Shown: positions 36,809-48,582 of the stretch, one piece after another | How the letters are laid out: each line of letters begins with the position of its first letter | Position numbering within the stretch: position 1 is the stretch's first letter | Source: Hydnum rufescens UP504 | Taxonomy: Eukaryota > Basidiomycota > Agaricomycetes > Cantharellales > Hydnaceae | Direction: 5' to 3' | Length of the DNA: 64,000 bases | Assembly (NCBI GenBank): GCA_014904985.1 | Contig: MU128980.1 | Coordinates: 95,213 to 159,212, forward strand | Translations under genes and position numbers: made by a program | Notes under the pieces: generated by a model | The model's database searches: none | Told to the model about the DNA's origin: nothing | Seen by the model: the letters and a program-made list of their open reading frames with translations, nothing else

Positions 36809-39676
36809 ATGATGCCAATCGAGGATATATTCGGCACAAGTCGATTGGAGATATTGGTCCCCGACCAGCGGGTTAGATTGTCATCGCTAGACACCTTGGC
36901 GCCTACTTGGTGGTCAAAGCTCGCCTCTCGACCACAGCGCTCGTTAGCTTTTTTTGGTTAGAATTTACTTCCAACTCTACTCGCCAGTCAATACTGATGG
37001 ATTACATACCTAGATGAGCGACTTTACTTGCTATTGGCATTAAGACTTTCCAATAATCCCGAATCAATCGCGTCGTTCCTTGAGCGTCTCCAAGTATCAC
37101 TTGAAGCCTCTTATATATCTCCATTCATCCCATCTTCTCAAGCCCGCGCTCCCCTCGCCCAGCAGCTGCAAACCCTCCTCGCTGTTACAAGGAACTATGA
37201 CACCGAAACTTCGTGCTGCTGTCCCTTTGATCCCGCCAACAACACCGAATCCAGTGCCCACTACGTCCGCTACCGATCGTCCTTATGCCCATGCCGACTC
37301 AGGTGTCAGTCTTCAGTCCTACATCTGGGGTGATGATAGCCCACTCCCTGCGCTGAAGAATCAGCCATCAGAGCCCCCTCCTAAGGACGAATTTATCATA
37401 GCTTGGTCAGAAGAAGAGAAGTCATGGGTGGCTATCTATGAACTTCACGCATCAGTCAGTCCGTATCCTTGTTCTTGCTGTCTTTTGTACTTACATATCC
37501 TGACGCCTCACCCAACCCTTCCAGCTTTTTTGCAAACTCGCGTTTCTGAGCCATTGTTGTGTTTAACCGTGTCTGCCACTTTAAGAGACAGGGCTCTTTT
37601 GACAGCTTCACACAACAAAATCCTGCGCGCTGCCTTACCGCTAAGAGCCTTCCTTTCGAAGAAACTAGCGATCCGGAGATAGTTAATTCCGATGGAGAAG
37701 ACGAGGATATTATGCATGGCATGGTCGAAGTAAATCTTTTATCTGGTCTTAATGACGGTATGGTATGCTTGTCGAAGATCTGGTCCTGCTCAGTACCGAT
37801 CCCCTATTTTCCTTTTATCTAGGTGTGACGTTCACTTCGAGCGAGCTTCCAATGTCTCTCCCGAGCAGTCGAGTTGGACCCACTATTCGTCGTCAGGCGT
37901 TCTCGATGGCTCCCTTGCTTTCGCCTGTATCAGGCTCAGACAAGCACCATTCGCCATCATCAAGCTCTATTCTACGTAAATCTTATCGAAAGACACTTCG
38001 AACTGTTGAGGGCATCAAAGTTCGCATGCGGAGCTGCTATGTTCCCTTTGTCCCGAGTACTGTGTTGAATGGCGGCGACGATGATCTCGATGCCTCGGAA
38101 GAGGATGAAGACGCAGGAAGCGAGGAACGCACAGTCATTTTAAGCGTTGAGATGGAAAATTCGAATGAATCAGGCCTTGGCTTCTTCATTGAACAAGTGA
38201 ACGTAACCGTTGATGGCGATCGAGCAAAGACTGGTCTCATGGGGTGGGGTTCCACGCCCCAAACGAAATATTCCCATTCATTCTCCTCTCGAACGGCCAG
38301 ATAAATCTGCTATACTCCGTCTCCTCGCTCTCTCCTCCACACCGTGCCACGCCGCACGAGCGAAAGCGACAAAGCACCCTGTCGAATGCCAGCGATGGGT
38401 CTATCGATGGCATGCAGCGGTCGGTAGCTATTGTGGTCAAAGGCCACCCGTATCGACCAGAGGACCCCACACAAGAGGGCTCTGTTCCTATACATCTCGA
38501 GACATTCTCGTCGCGATGGACCTGTGTCCTTGACCTCGTTGCAACGCAGCAAGCTGATCCAAATAGCTGGTACTCCAGGCCATCTTCTCCACTCTCTACT
38601 CGAGATGCTCTCCCTATGCCGGCATCACCATACCCAGCGACTTTTTCATCCGGTCCCTACCAGAGGGAACGCGATCGAAACTCCCAGACTAGCAGTAAGA
38701 TGTTTTCCCAGAAGCCCAGACCGGTATCGTCGCCCCTGGCGCCGAATGGCGCCACAGCCGTATCTCATCGGACTTCTGCAGGCGCTACTCTATCTTCTAC
38801 TGGGAGGTTTGTACCATCCCCGCCATCTGCCGTCGTTGCTGCGATGAGCGGGCAGACCAATAATGCTGGACCGTCCTCCCTGCGTTTCGATAAGAGTGCG
38901 ATTGCTGGCGCCGCGTCTTCTCCAGTCCCTCTAACTCCCGCTTTCCCTTCGTATTCTGAAGGGCCTCCTGCCCCATCCAATTTCCAATCGCCGCTTGGTC
39001 CAGTAATTGACAATTCATCTCTCCCGCATGAGGCATACCGTGAACGACTAGGCTCGACCATAGTGCCTGCCGCTGCACAGCCTCGTGACGGCGGAACGAC
39101 ATACCAGGGGGGCGAAATGGCTGGAAACATGCTTGTCTCCGTCACCCTTCTTCCACCCCTTCGATCATCTGACAGTCCACGGAGGATAAAACGGCGAATA
39201 TTTCCGATGGACGTTTTCTCGCTGGAAGTATTCGTACTAAATGTCTCGCCCATTGTACGCCGGTGTGAGGTAGGGTATCCCGAAATGAGAAGACGCCGCC
39301 AAGGGACGGCGGTCGATTTGGGTGGGAAAAGTACCGCAGGCGGTGATGCCATTGGACAATCGGATTCGTGTGGGGTAGGAAGCGTTGCATGCGTATTCCT
39401 TCTACTGCAACAGAATATATTGACTGTTTAACATTTCTCCGCATAGGCCGCTTCTCCCTGGATCGAGCCAATCTGTTCGGATACGTGTCCTTGCACTGAG
39501 CCCCGGGGTACATATGATAGATGCTTTGACAGTAACGGATATTGCTACGTCGTACACGATAAATCTTCGGTAAGTTCGCTCATCTAAGTTGATCTGGCCT
39601 TCATAACGTTTTCCAATAACAAAGATCGGTGATGAGTGTGGTGGTTGAAGAGCTTGACCCATCCGGAACTCTGTAG
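36809..39676 (+). CDS. TRS65: TRAPPII complex subunit Trs65-like
   Basis: ATG 36809 gives MMPIEDIFGTSRLEILVPD and SRPQRSLAFF; an intron closes exactly into DERLYLLLALRLSNNPESIA and SFLERLQVSLEASYISPF. Then PLIPPTTPNPVPTTSATDRP, FIIAWSEEEKSWVAIYEL, VSEPLLCLTVSATLRD, VEVNLLSGLNDG, SYRKTLRTVEGIKVRMRS, ERTVILSVEMENSNESGLGF, FPFILLSNGQINLLYSVSSL, SRWTCVLDLV, FPMDVFSLEVFVLNVS, and the terminal VHMIDALTVTDIATSYTINL ending DPSGTL (stop 39674-39676). In yeast Trs65 helps TRAPPII activate Ypt31/32 at the late Golgi. The reading jumps frame at about 37600-37660 and at the G4 run 38246-38249, and the last intron near 39377-39447 does not close in phase, so the model is broken as sequenced. Confidence 0.82.
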
Positions 39677-39727
39677 TACAACTATTTTTATACATCCAAG
39701 TACATCCGGGATCTACAGTAGACATCA

Positions 39728-41319
39728 TCAAATAGATCCCATCAACAGATCGTGAACAGGTTCTCGTAGGACTCCAGCTCTCGGTCCGAGGTCTCTCGCG
39801 ATCGTGCGATCAAAGAGTTCCTATCATCATTCCGAAGAGGTTTCGAGTGAGTGCAGCATCCCAACGGCCCTTGGAGGATTCGTCTCGTATGAACGCATGT
39901 TGCGCTTGGACTTCAATGAACTATGTGAGGGATTCAGGTCATCAGTGAATATCTCGTAAGCTAGAAGGTGGTGGATGGATAGGAAGGTGTGCCTACAGAT
40001 GATACGACGTTATGGTCCTCGAGCGTGCTCCGGATAAGGTCGCGTCCTGCACGAGGGACATGGGTGTCCTGATGTCCAGGTCGCCGATCATTGTGTGTGA
40101 CGCCACCCAGGATTAAGGAATTCTACGAACCTGCTTTCCGAAGATCATCTATAATCCCACACATTACAATGTCCCAAACATCCTTTCTTCGTCACACGTT
40201 GACAAGGGAATAAAGCACACCACTTACCATCACTTCGCCCTTGACATCACCCCGCTTGACTCTGACTAGCGTATCGTCCTTCTTGCCCCTGCCCAGAGTT
40301 GCAGAATGGATATCTGTGGCGAAGAAACAGACAGAAGAAAGGACACGAGGGTCAAATGCCGCCTATGCGCGAGATGATCGTATTGATCATTAGTCATGTT
40401 GAAGAAGGTTGTGGACAGTACACCGGGCGCACACGAAAGGCCTATAAATGTCCAGAGCGCGGGACATGTGAGAAGGAGTGGAAAGCACCAACCCTGCTAA
40501 CTGAACGTACCAAGTGTCCTCCTAAACACATTCCGGTCGCTGAGCAAGGTACGGCGTCGAGTGTGAACGAAAGGGTGGGTCATTGTTCACGAATTTCCAG
40601 AGAGAGGAAATAAAGCGTACCAGCGATCCGACCATTGCACGATGGGAGAGACGCTAGAAGATTTATAGAGACAGTAGCATCCTGAATTGGAGATTGGAGC
40701 GTGAGGATACTATCGCTGTTTTTTTGAGTTAATCCGAAACAGCACCTCATCATAAGCCCCTAGCTCTTTTTCTATCTACGCATAGGTGAGTAAAGTATGG
40801 AAATTGCACTGTAGGGCCCCGTTACTTTGTACTGATTTCCGCGATCGGTTCCTGGGCACATGCGTGAGTAATTCAGCGATGAACCTTGAGGGGAAAGATC
40901 CAGTGGAATCACCTTCAGCACTGGGAGACGTAGAAATACGGACGATCGTTATTATATGCAGATTACAGTTTACTGCAAAGAAATTACTCGCTCACTCATA
41001 AGGAATGGCTTCTGGTCCTTCAAATTCATGAAAGCTAGATGGGCAAGCTGCGTTCAGAACATAACGGTTATCAACCACGTAGAGTTCTTAGACCACAGCG
41101 TGCCCATAACTCACCAACAACATATCCATGGGAAGCGATCTGTCCAGCAAAGCGCTCGACGGGACCGGTCACTTGATAAATCTCAGAGAAAACAACGACA
41201 CCCGGGAATTTGGCATCTGGATATCCGTCGATTACGGGGGAGATAATAAAAATACGAATTGGGGCGCCGTTTGGTGCATAGTTCACTTGCACATCGACGT
41301 GAGTCTTCTGGATCAGCAT
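39728..41319 (-). CDS. Dienelactone hydrolase family protein
   Basis: ATG 41319 gives MLIQKTHVDVQVNYAPNGAP. Alpha/beta-hydrolase blocks follow across several short introns: VVVFSEIYQVTGPVERFAG, ASHGYVV, HEFEGPEAIPYD, GTDRGNQYK, the nucleophile motif ATGMCLGGH (Cys), YFATDIHSATLG-like block read as FFATDIHSATLGRGKKDDT, QDTHVPRAGRDLIRSTL (Asp) and VQAQHAFIRDESSKGRWDAA (His). So the Cys-Asp-His triad of dienelactone hydrolases (carboxymethylenebutenolidase family) is complete. These cytosolic enzymes open lactone rings in aromatic catabolism; the fungal substrate is unknown. As sequenced the frame stops at 39812-39810; moving one base at the GG of 39820-39821 continues ELFDRTIARDL to a stop at 39730-39728, the more family-like end. 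Its start faces that of RPP1 39 bp away. Confidence 0.87.
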
Positions 41320-41358
41320 CGTGTGGCCGTAAAGTTCGAGACGGATGCAAATGCCTCG
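41320..41358. promoter_or_regulatory. 39-bp gap between divergent start codons
   Basis: The hydrolase ATG (minus) and the RPP1 ATG (plus) are 39 bp apart. No core promoter fits in this space for both genes, so transcripts must start inside the opposite gene. Distance is observed; shared control is inferred. Confidence 0.5.
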
Positions 41359-42668
41359 ATGCCATTCTTTGACTTGTCGCTGATCTTTGAACCAGCGAAG
41401 CAGAAAGGCAAGCAGCCTAATGAAATATCCTCACCAGAGAGGCATTCTCTAGAAGCTCGGATAGACGCCCTCGTCCATTGTGGGTGAGACCTCGTATTTG
41501 GTGCTCTGCCGCTAATTCATTGTTCAGTGGGTTACACTGTGATCGCTATTAATCACGTCGTGCAAAGCAAGTTTCAGCAACCGGCACCCGACTTTGGCTT
41601 GCGAAAGCGCGATGGAGTGATTATATTGCGTCGTCTCACCATCGTACTGGACGAGGCCAGCGAAAAGGGTTTTGGCCTGGTGAGTCTTATCCCAGGAAAC
41701 CTAGAATATTGTTCTGACCAAAGATCAGACCAACAATAATGCTTCTTCCCTGGCATCCTATGACATTATTTCCCTTCTTCCTACCACCCAGACTTCCTTC
41801 TCCCTGGCATGCCTGACACACTCGATGCCTGGCCCACTGACAGCACACATAATATCTCTTGACCTCTCTTCTCAGCCTCGTCTTCCCTTTTATCTCAAAC
41901 ACACACTTATCCGCACCGCGATCCGGAACGGCGCTGTGTTCGAAATTCCATATGCGCCTGCGTTGTCGCCTAATGATGAACACAAGAGACGAAATTGGTG
42001 GGCGAATGCCCGTGAGGTGGCCCGCGTCACGCACGGAAAGAGCATCCTTCTAAGTGGAGGCGGCCAGACTATCGCGGATCTTCGGGCTCCCCTCGATGTG
42101 GCTAACGTGTGAGTCGATCGCTTCACTGTCTCATTTCAATACCTTGAAACCCACTCTCTGGAAAGAGCAACTTTGCTTGGAATCGCTCAAAATCTTGCGA
42201 GGGATGCGTTATCAACAACTCCAAAATCGCTTGTACTCCGCGCTCGTAGGTGTCCTTCTCGCGTGGACTTGGTTGATTTCGGTCTAGCCTTAATATTGTA
42301 TGTCAGAAACCCGGAAGACTTATCGTGCCGTCCTCTCCGAGCCAAAGCTCATGTTGCCAAGTTCGACCCAACGCTTCTTCCTCGGGCTCGATACCAACAG
42401 ATATGTCAACTGCAGAGCCTCCGGCGACGGCTCCCACGTCTACGGCCGCACCAGTAGATCCAGCCATTTCGCAGCCGCATACCGGAAGTGATGTCACACA
42501 GCCTGCTCCACCAATGACTATCCTCGGGAAGCGCCCACGTGGGGACGAGAGTGAGAGTGTGGTATCGCACCCTTGCAGCCTTCGCTGACGGATGACGGGG
42601 GTGGCACCAAGCTAGGTGGGAAACAGAAGAAGAAAAAAAAGCACAAGGGCGGGGAGACTACGACCTGA
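41359..42668 (+). CDS. RPP1: RNase P / RNase MRP subunit Rpp30 (yeast Rpp1)
   Basis: ATG 41359 gives MPFFDLSLIFEPAKQ, then RHSLEARIDALVHC; a first intron splices to VGYTVIAINHVVQSK. Later exons give RRLTIVLDEASEKGFG, SYDIISLLPTTQTSFSLAC, AHIISLDLSSQPRLPFYLKH, AIRNGAVFEIPYAPAL, NWWANAREVARVTHGKSILL, SGGGQTIADLRAPLDVANV, LGIAQNLARDALSTTPKSLV, and a Pro/Ala-rich then Lys-rich tail (LGKRPRGDE, KQKKKKKHKGG), stop 42666-42668. The TIM-barrel order matches Rpp30, a protein shared by RNase P (tRNA 5' processing) and RNase MRP (rRNA processing) in the nucleus and nucleolus. The basic tail is a likely nuclear signal (inference). I see about five introns. The gene ends 134 bp from the stop of the convergent F-box gene. 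Confidence 0.9.
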
Positions 42669-42802
42669 ACGTGTGGATTATCTTCAGCGTTCTCGGCTGG
42701 ACTATTTACACTAAGCACAGCAAGGGCTCAAATGGCTTCCTTGGGCCTAAATACACTTACAGTCTCTACGTTTTCCCAATGCTGTGTTTGATTATTCACA
42801 AG

Positions 42803-44699
42803 TCACATTGTAAGTATAATGAGTGCGTCGTCATCGAATTCTTCTCCTCCGGCGCCTCGATCGTACCCCTAGAGAGTAGCAAGACGATAAATAAATAAAA
42901 ATGTAGAATCCCAGAGCAATTTACCGCAAGAAGGATTATGTGCTCATCGTCATACATGATCCTGTGAGGATATCGTCCTCGCACGGTGGGCGATTGTCGA
43001 GCGACACGGAAGTATGGGAGATATGTACGAACCACACCATCCTGATAGATGTGCGCTCCTACCAACTCTTCCGGGGATAATCGACCCACGGCCTTCGACT
43101 CCAAAAAGCCGTTCCTGTCGGGGTAGGGACAACATTCCTTCCATGCCGCTTGCGCTTGGGTGAAATCGCACATCTCCACAACAGCAGGCCACAAAAGGCG
43201 CACATGTCGTGGGCCAAAACGGGATCGACCATCCCTGGGAATCGAATGAGGGAGCATTCGAGTATTGTGTGGCCCCCAGCGATGCCAAGGGATTGGTACT
43301 GAAGGGTGAAAATCGGGATCCCGCCGAAAAACATCGGGATGCACGTAGACAATGTGGAGGCAAGCAAAGGGAGACGATTCCAACGTAAGACCATTGATAC
43401 CATCGGGACCACGGCTTTCATTTCGACCAATGGTAGCCCATTCGATCGTGAAGACGCAGCGATCAGGTGGAATGTGGAAAGGTCTCGGGTTGTCAGGGTT
43501 CGAATGGGTCACAGATACATTATTATGAATGTATATGGTGCTGCCCACTCCCTTCAAAAGTGCCGGTAATTCGAACGTGGCAATCAGTTCTATTTTCTGG
43601 TCCACATGTGGGTCAGGGTGCCTATCTGGGGTGTCCGGAGAAGGAAGTCGATATACTGCTATGGCGCCTCCTCCTTCACTTAATTGGCCATCGAAATGAG
43701 GAAGGAGGACCGTGTTTTCATCCAGGAAACAGAATGAGGGAGCACCAGGGTCAAGAGACCGAACCTACGCCATGTGAGATGGAAGTCCACTGGCTAGAGG
43801 TAGGTACAGCGCACCATTATTATGGCCCCAGAATCCCAGCGCCACACTTGGAGGACTTCTGCTTCTCTTTCGTCCCAGGTAAAGCCCAGTTTATTCCCTA
43901 CCACCTGGATTTGAGACTGACCAGTGGATGAAGTGGCACGGTGCTTTGTTGATAGTATAGGCACGCTAGCGCGAGGATGGGGCGCATTTTCAGAAAGGGT
44001 CCTCAGGTGGATGTAAGGTTGCCATCGAGTGGGTCCTTCTTCGCGTCTGCTCAGCCCGCAAGATTAATCTTACGCTGGCAGTGCCATTGAAACGCTTACA
44101 ATTCGACAAGAATGAGTAGGTCCTGTCCGGGATCGATCGCAAAATCGTGGATAGAGAAACCCACATGGGCAAAAGTCCACGGACGGAGCGGAGTGCCCCT
44201 TACTCTTGAAGGCAGCTCAAGAAGATTCAAAGAGAAAGGATTTTCCTTTCCCACAGACGCATAAATACCACCAAGGAGGTTGTGCGATCGACCACGAGGA
44301 AGCTTTATGCGTTCTTCTGCCCAATCCAAATGACGCCATGCGTCGACATGGACTTGTAGACGCCGAAGTCGCTCGCTCGTCGTCGACAAAGGACCAGCAG
44401 AAGGCGGCCCATCCTCATAACCACACATGGCCAACTTCATTGCATACTGTAGAAGTGTTGAGTTTTCGATGGATTCTTTGAAATGGCGTGAAATCTAGAA
44501 ACCATGTCAGCGTGTATGCAAAGTCGCAGGGGAATACCCTTGCTAGTCTGCATAAAGCAATTTCATGGCCTTCTAGTTGCTTCAGTATATGACAGAATAT
44601 TTCGAATGGCAGCCGGATAATCGGGGGCTCCATTATGGATGTTCCGGATGCAAACGCGCGGATATCGCCCAGGTCGACGCCATTTGTTGCTGGGTGCAT
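42803..44699 (-). CDS. F-box protein, Agaricomycete expanded-family type
   Basis: ATG 44699 (alternative start in MEPPIIRLP nearer the domain) leads to IIRLPFEIFCHILKQLEGHE, an F-box-like N-terminus that would bind Skp1. After an intron: MKLAMCGYEDGPPSAGPLST, SERLRRLQVHVDAWRHLDWA, SRVRGTPLRPWTF and FAIDPGQDLLILVEL. A later exon holds DRCVFTIEWATIGRNESR and MLPHSIPRDGRSRFG. The last intron (GTAAATTG..CTCTCTAG, about 42873-42928) joins IILLA to GYDRGAGGEEFDDDALI with stop 42803-42805. Proteins with an N-terminal F-box followed by this DPAQDLL-type beta-rich region form a large family in Agaricomycetes, probably SCF substrate adaptors; substrates are unknown. The start codon is 21 bp from that of the XPF gene. 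Confidence 0.78.
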
Positions 44700-44720
44700 A
44701 CATGAGGAAAATTCTGTAAT
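44700..44720. promoter_or_regulatory. 21-bp gap between divergent start codons
   Basis: The F-box ATG (minus) and XPF ATG (plus) are separated by 21 bp. If the F-box protein begins at its inner Met the gap is about 80 bp. Overlapping 5' ends are implied either way. Confidence 0.45.
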
Positions 44721-47700
44721 ATGGCTCCAGTTCCCTTGTTGCCCTTCCAGTCCAATATCATTCAGGCCATTAACGACCCAGCTTCGTCTGACCTCCTGAT
44801 TTTGGGGCGAGGGCTTGGTCTGAGGAAAATCGTGTGCTCCCTCCTCCAGATATATTCTGGTCCCGAAAACCTAGTTCTCTTAGTCGGAGCGAAGTCACCA
44901 GATGAAGACACTGGGATTGCTTCGCAGCTATCCACCATGGGAGTCCGAAATCCTGGACTCCGCGTTGTTGGTCATGAAATGCCGCCGAAAGAGAGGTAGG
45001 CACCTTACGCGTTGTCATGTAAGACAAGCATCCATATCCTGGTAGGCAGGATCTATATCGCAAAGGAGGTCTTGTATCAGTTACCTCCCGCATCCTCATC
45101 GTGGATATGCTTGGAGACACCCTCCCCCCTAGTCTCATTACGGGATTGCTCGTCTTGCACGCTGAGAAGTACATCTTAACTTATAATTTCGTAGTTTTCT
45201 CTTGATTTCTTGTCAATTAGAGTCACACCATCAAGTCCAGAAACTTTCATAGTACGGTTGTATCGAGAAGGAAATACTGTACGCGTTCTTCTCGTGTTTA
45301 CCACGCGTTTATTGATCGTGCAACGACCAGGATGGATTCTTGAAGGCGTTCTCTGATCAACCAGAGTACTTTACTGCTGGCATGTTCCCGCTCCAAACAA
45401 TCATGAAAGAGCTTCGTCTACGGAACGTTCATATATATCCACGGTGGATGTTTAATGATCCTATTCCAATAAGTATCCTTTACTCAATATTTTGCTTTCG
45501 AAAGTTTCCATACATTTGTCCTCGAAGATTTGGAGAGGCGTAAAGCTGATATAATTGAACTTCACCAAGGATTGAACTCATCGATGCGAGATATACATGA
45601 CGCCATAGTACAATGTATGAATGGGACGCTCTCCGAGCTGAAGAGGAGTAATACCATGGTAAGATTCCATCTCATTCCTCGCAATGCTCAATATCATTGT
45701 CCCCTAGCTGGATTTAGACGACCTTACGGTCGAAAACGCTTACTTCCGCTCGTTTGATGCCCTCGTCCGTCGTCAGCTCGACCCAGTTTGGCACAAGGTG
45801 GGTGTGAAGACCAAGCAGCTTGTTGGTCGATTTGGCGACTCTACGGCGATTGTTAACGTCAGTATCATCACTTTATCTTATTCCTGGATAAGACCTTTTA
45901 CGCACGTCCTGTTGTGTAGCTATCTCCTCTCCTACGACCCGATTACATTTCTCTCGTTTCTTGAAACCATTCAGGCTTCTAGCGTGGTAACAGCACCAGG
46001 GAGCTCAAAGAACATCAAACCACAGATGACGAGTCCTTGGCTGATGACTGACGCCGCCAATGCAATGTTCGCAGCTGCTCGTCGCCGCGTATACATCCAA
46101 AACAAATCTGTCGAGGCTCCTGTTGTGCCCGACGAAGAACGACAGCTCGACGATGCTTGGGACGTCTTCGACGAAATGGAAGGCCGGACGCCGGCCCCGC
46201 GGACAAACCAGAGAAATAGAGAAGCTGAAGGCTGGATGCCATGGATGCCAGCGGCATGGAGCCGATCCTTGAAGAACTTCCCAAATGGCGTCTTTTGGCA
46301 GAGGTTCTCGATGAGATTGAGCAAATCATGATAAGTAACCCGGCGCCACGTTGTATGTGGCATTGGCGTCTCGTCTCGATTTTCTATGCTAATGTATGGA
46401 TCTAGTCGCTCCTGGGAGTAACGTTACGCTTATCATGGCAGCGGACCACCAAACTTGTGGCTTAATTCGAGAGTTCCTGTCTACTAGACATATGAACCCT
46501 TCCGCACCTGGACGCCCCCTTCTTGAAATGCGATTGCGCACGTATTTATACTGGAAGCAAGGCCTCATGAACGCGGATGCATCAGGCTCATCGAAGAAGT
46601 CCAACGCTCCTAAGCAGCAGAGATCCTCCCCCTACCAGAGATTCCCAACTTAGCGAAGGGCTGAAGAAGAAAGATGCTCGAAGAGAAGCTGCGCAGAACA
46701 ATCGGCGACGTGTTCGTGGTGGGGCGCCCGCACCTTCCGTGCGAAAGAACGGTATACAGGAGGGTGGTGAAGCTCCCGCATTGGACCTCGATCCTGACGG
46801 TCTAGCTGAATTGTAATTTCAATTTCCATACATTGGTAGGCTTCCATTACTCATGTTACTCATTTAGCTATGCGACCCAGCCAGATCTCCGACTAGTGGA
46901 CTTCACCACTGATCTGGGCTTCCCGCTGCCTCCCGATTCCTACCCATCTTCTGTCAAGACAGAGCCAATGGCATCTCAGCAAGTACCCTCATCCTTCCCA
47001 CTGACAACGCAAGAATCGGAAGGTCTTTCTGCCTTGTACGACCAAGCCATGTTTGAATCACATTACGGGATACTTCCAGCTGAGCAAATCGTTATTGTCC
47101 GTCCATATGGAGACGATGGAGACGACGAGCTTTTGGCCGAGCTTCGGCCACGGTGGATCATTTTCTACGACCCAAACCAAGATTTTATCCGACGCGTCGA
47201 GGTACGCGCATCTTGCCATTGGTGTGGTTTTATCAGTAGCCCACCGTTCCCCACTATGGGAACCCCAGGTGTATCGGGGCTCTAATACAGGCCTAGCGTT
47301 ACGGTTGTACCTGCTCCTACATCGCGAGACAAGTGAGGAGCACAAGTATCTCGCAGGTGTGCGGCGCGAGAAAGATGCATTCGAGCGTTTGATCAAGGAG
47401 CATGCTGTGAGTCAGTTTATCATCGACTGCTCACATCAGGGGACTGACTGTAGTGAATGTGACGTAGAGTATGCATATCGTTTTGGATGTGCAGCTGTCG
47501 TCTGCTTCCGCTAGCACTACCGACAGGCTCCTAAATGTAATAAGCTCGCGAAATGCTGGGGGTCAGAAATCCATTATCTCCCAACCTCCCCAGGTACGTG
47601 TAATCTCTATACCCTGGGTCATCGAGTGATTCCAAATGTTTCGATTAGATATTAGTCGATTTGCGAGAATTCCGATCTAGTCTGCCAAACTTGTTACACA

Positions 47701-48502
47701 AAGCCAACAACAAAATCATCCCGCTCACCCTCACTGTGGGAGATTACATCCTAACCCCGGATTTGTGCGTGGAGCGGAAGAGCTTGCCGGACTTGGTTCA
47801 AAGTTTCGGTAGTGGCCGATTGTACGTGCATAATTCGCCTCCACAGGGTGTGACAATCGTGGCCTTGATGATTCGATCCTTGCCAGATATGCCCAATGCG
47901 AGTTGATGTCCGTGCATTACAAACAGCCAGTGCTACTCATCGAATTCGAAGAGAATAAATCGTTTTCCATGCAGGTACGTCGCACAGCCATAATTCCATC
48001 GCACCGCAGGTCCCATTGTATTGCTCCAAGACCATAACAGATACACAAACGACCTCCAAGAAATACAGTGACCCGAAAGGGAAGAAGCAGCAGCCCGAAT
48101 CAACGACTTCAAAAATAGAGCATCAGTCCATCCAGTCGCGCCTTGTCTTGTTGACGCTCGCTTTCCCGCGTCTCCGTATTATCTGGTCGTCCTCACCGCA
48201 TGCCACCGCGTTGAATATTCGCGGACCTTAAATCAAATAACTTTGAGCCAGATCCTGCGAAGGCCGTTACGATAGGGACTGATGACGGAGATGTGGTGGA
48301 AGGCGGGGAGAACACTGCCGCTGAAGACCTATTGAGAGGTTTGCCCGGGGTGGGTACCAAAAACTATCGATACGTTATGGGGAAGGTTGGGAGTGTGCGG
48401 GAGTTATGCGAGCTTGATCTCGCAGGCGTTCAAGAACTGTTGGGCGTCGAGCCCGGCAAGAAGTGCTTTGAGTTTTTGCATCATGGCTTGAAGAATCGAT
48501 AA
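44721..48502 (+). CDS. RAD1: XPF/Rad1 structure-specific DNA repair endonuclease
   Basis: ATG 44721 gives [17 protein letters not shown] and an SF2-helicase-like N-terminal half ([114 protein letters not shown]). The C-terminal half holds the ERCC4 nuclease: [20 protein letters not shown] then [15 protein letters not shown], so the ERKxxxD metal site is intact, followed by [20 protein letters not shown], a helix-hairpin-helix pair, and stop 48500-48502. With Ercc1/Rad10 it cuts the 5' side of lesions in nucleotide-excision and interstrand-crosslink repair in the nucleus. About ten short introns. Three frame jumps (near 45828, 46229 and 48211) interrupt otherwise conserved reading. Confidence 0.9.
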
Positions 48503-48582
48503 AATTTCTCTTCTTTGGGTTTAGTTACTTGCAAGTCCGCCTCGGGATTTGCCGTTGATCCGGGAGTCGGCATAATAACGTG

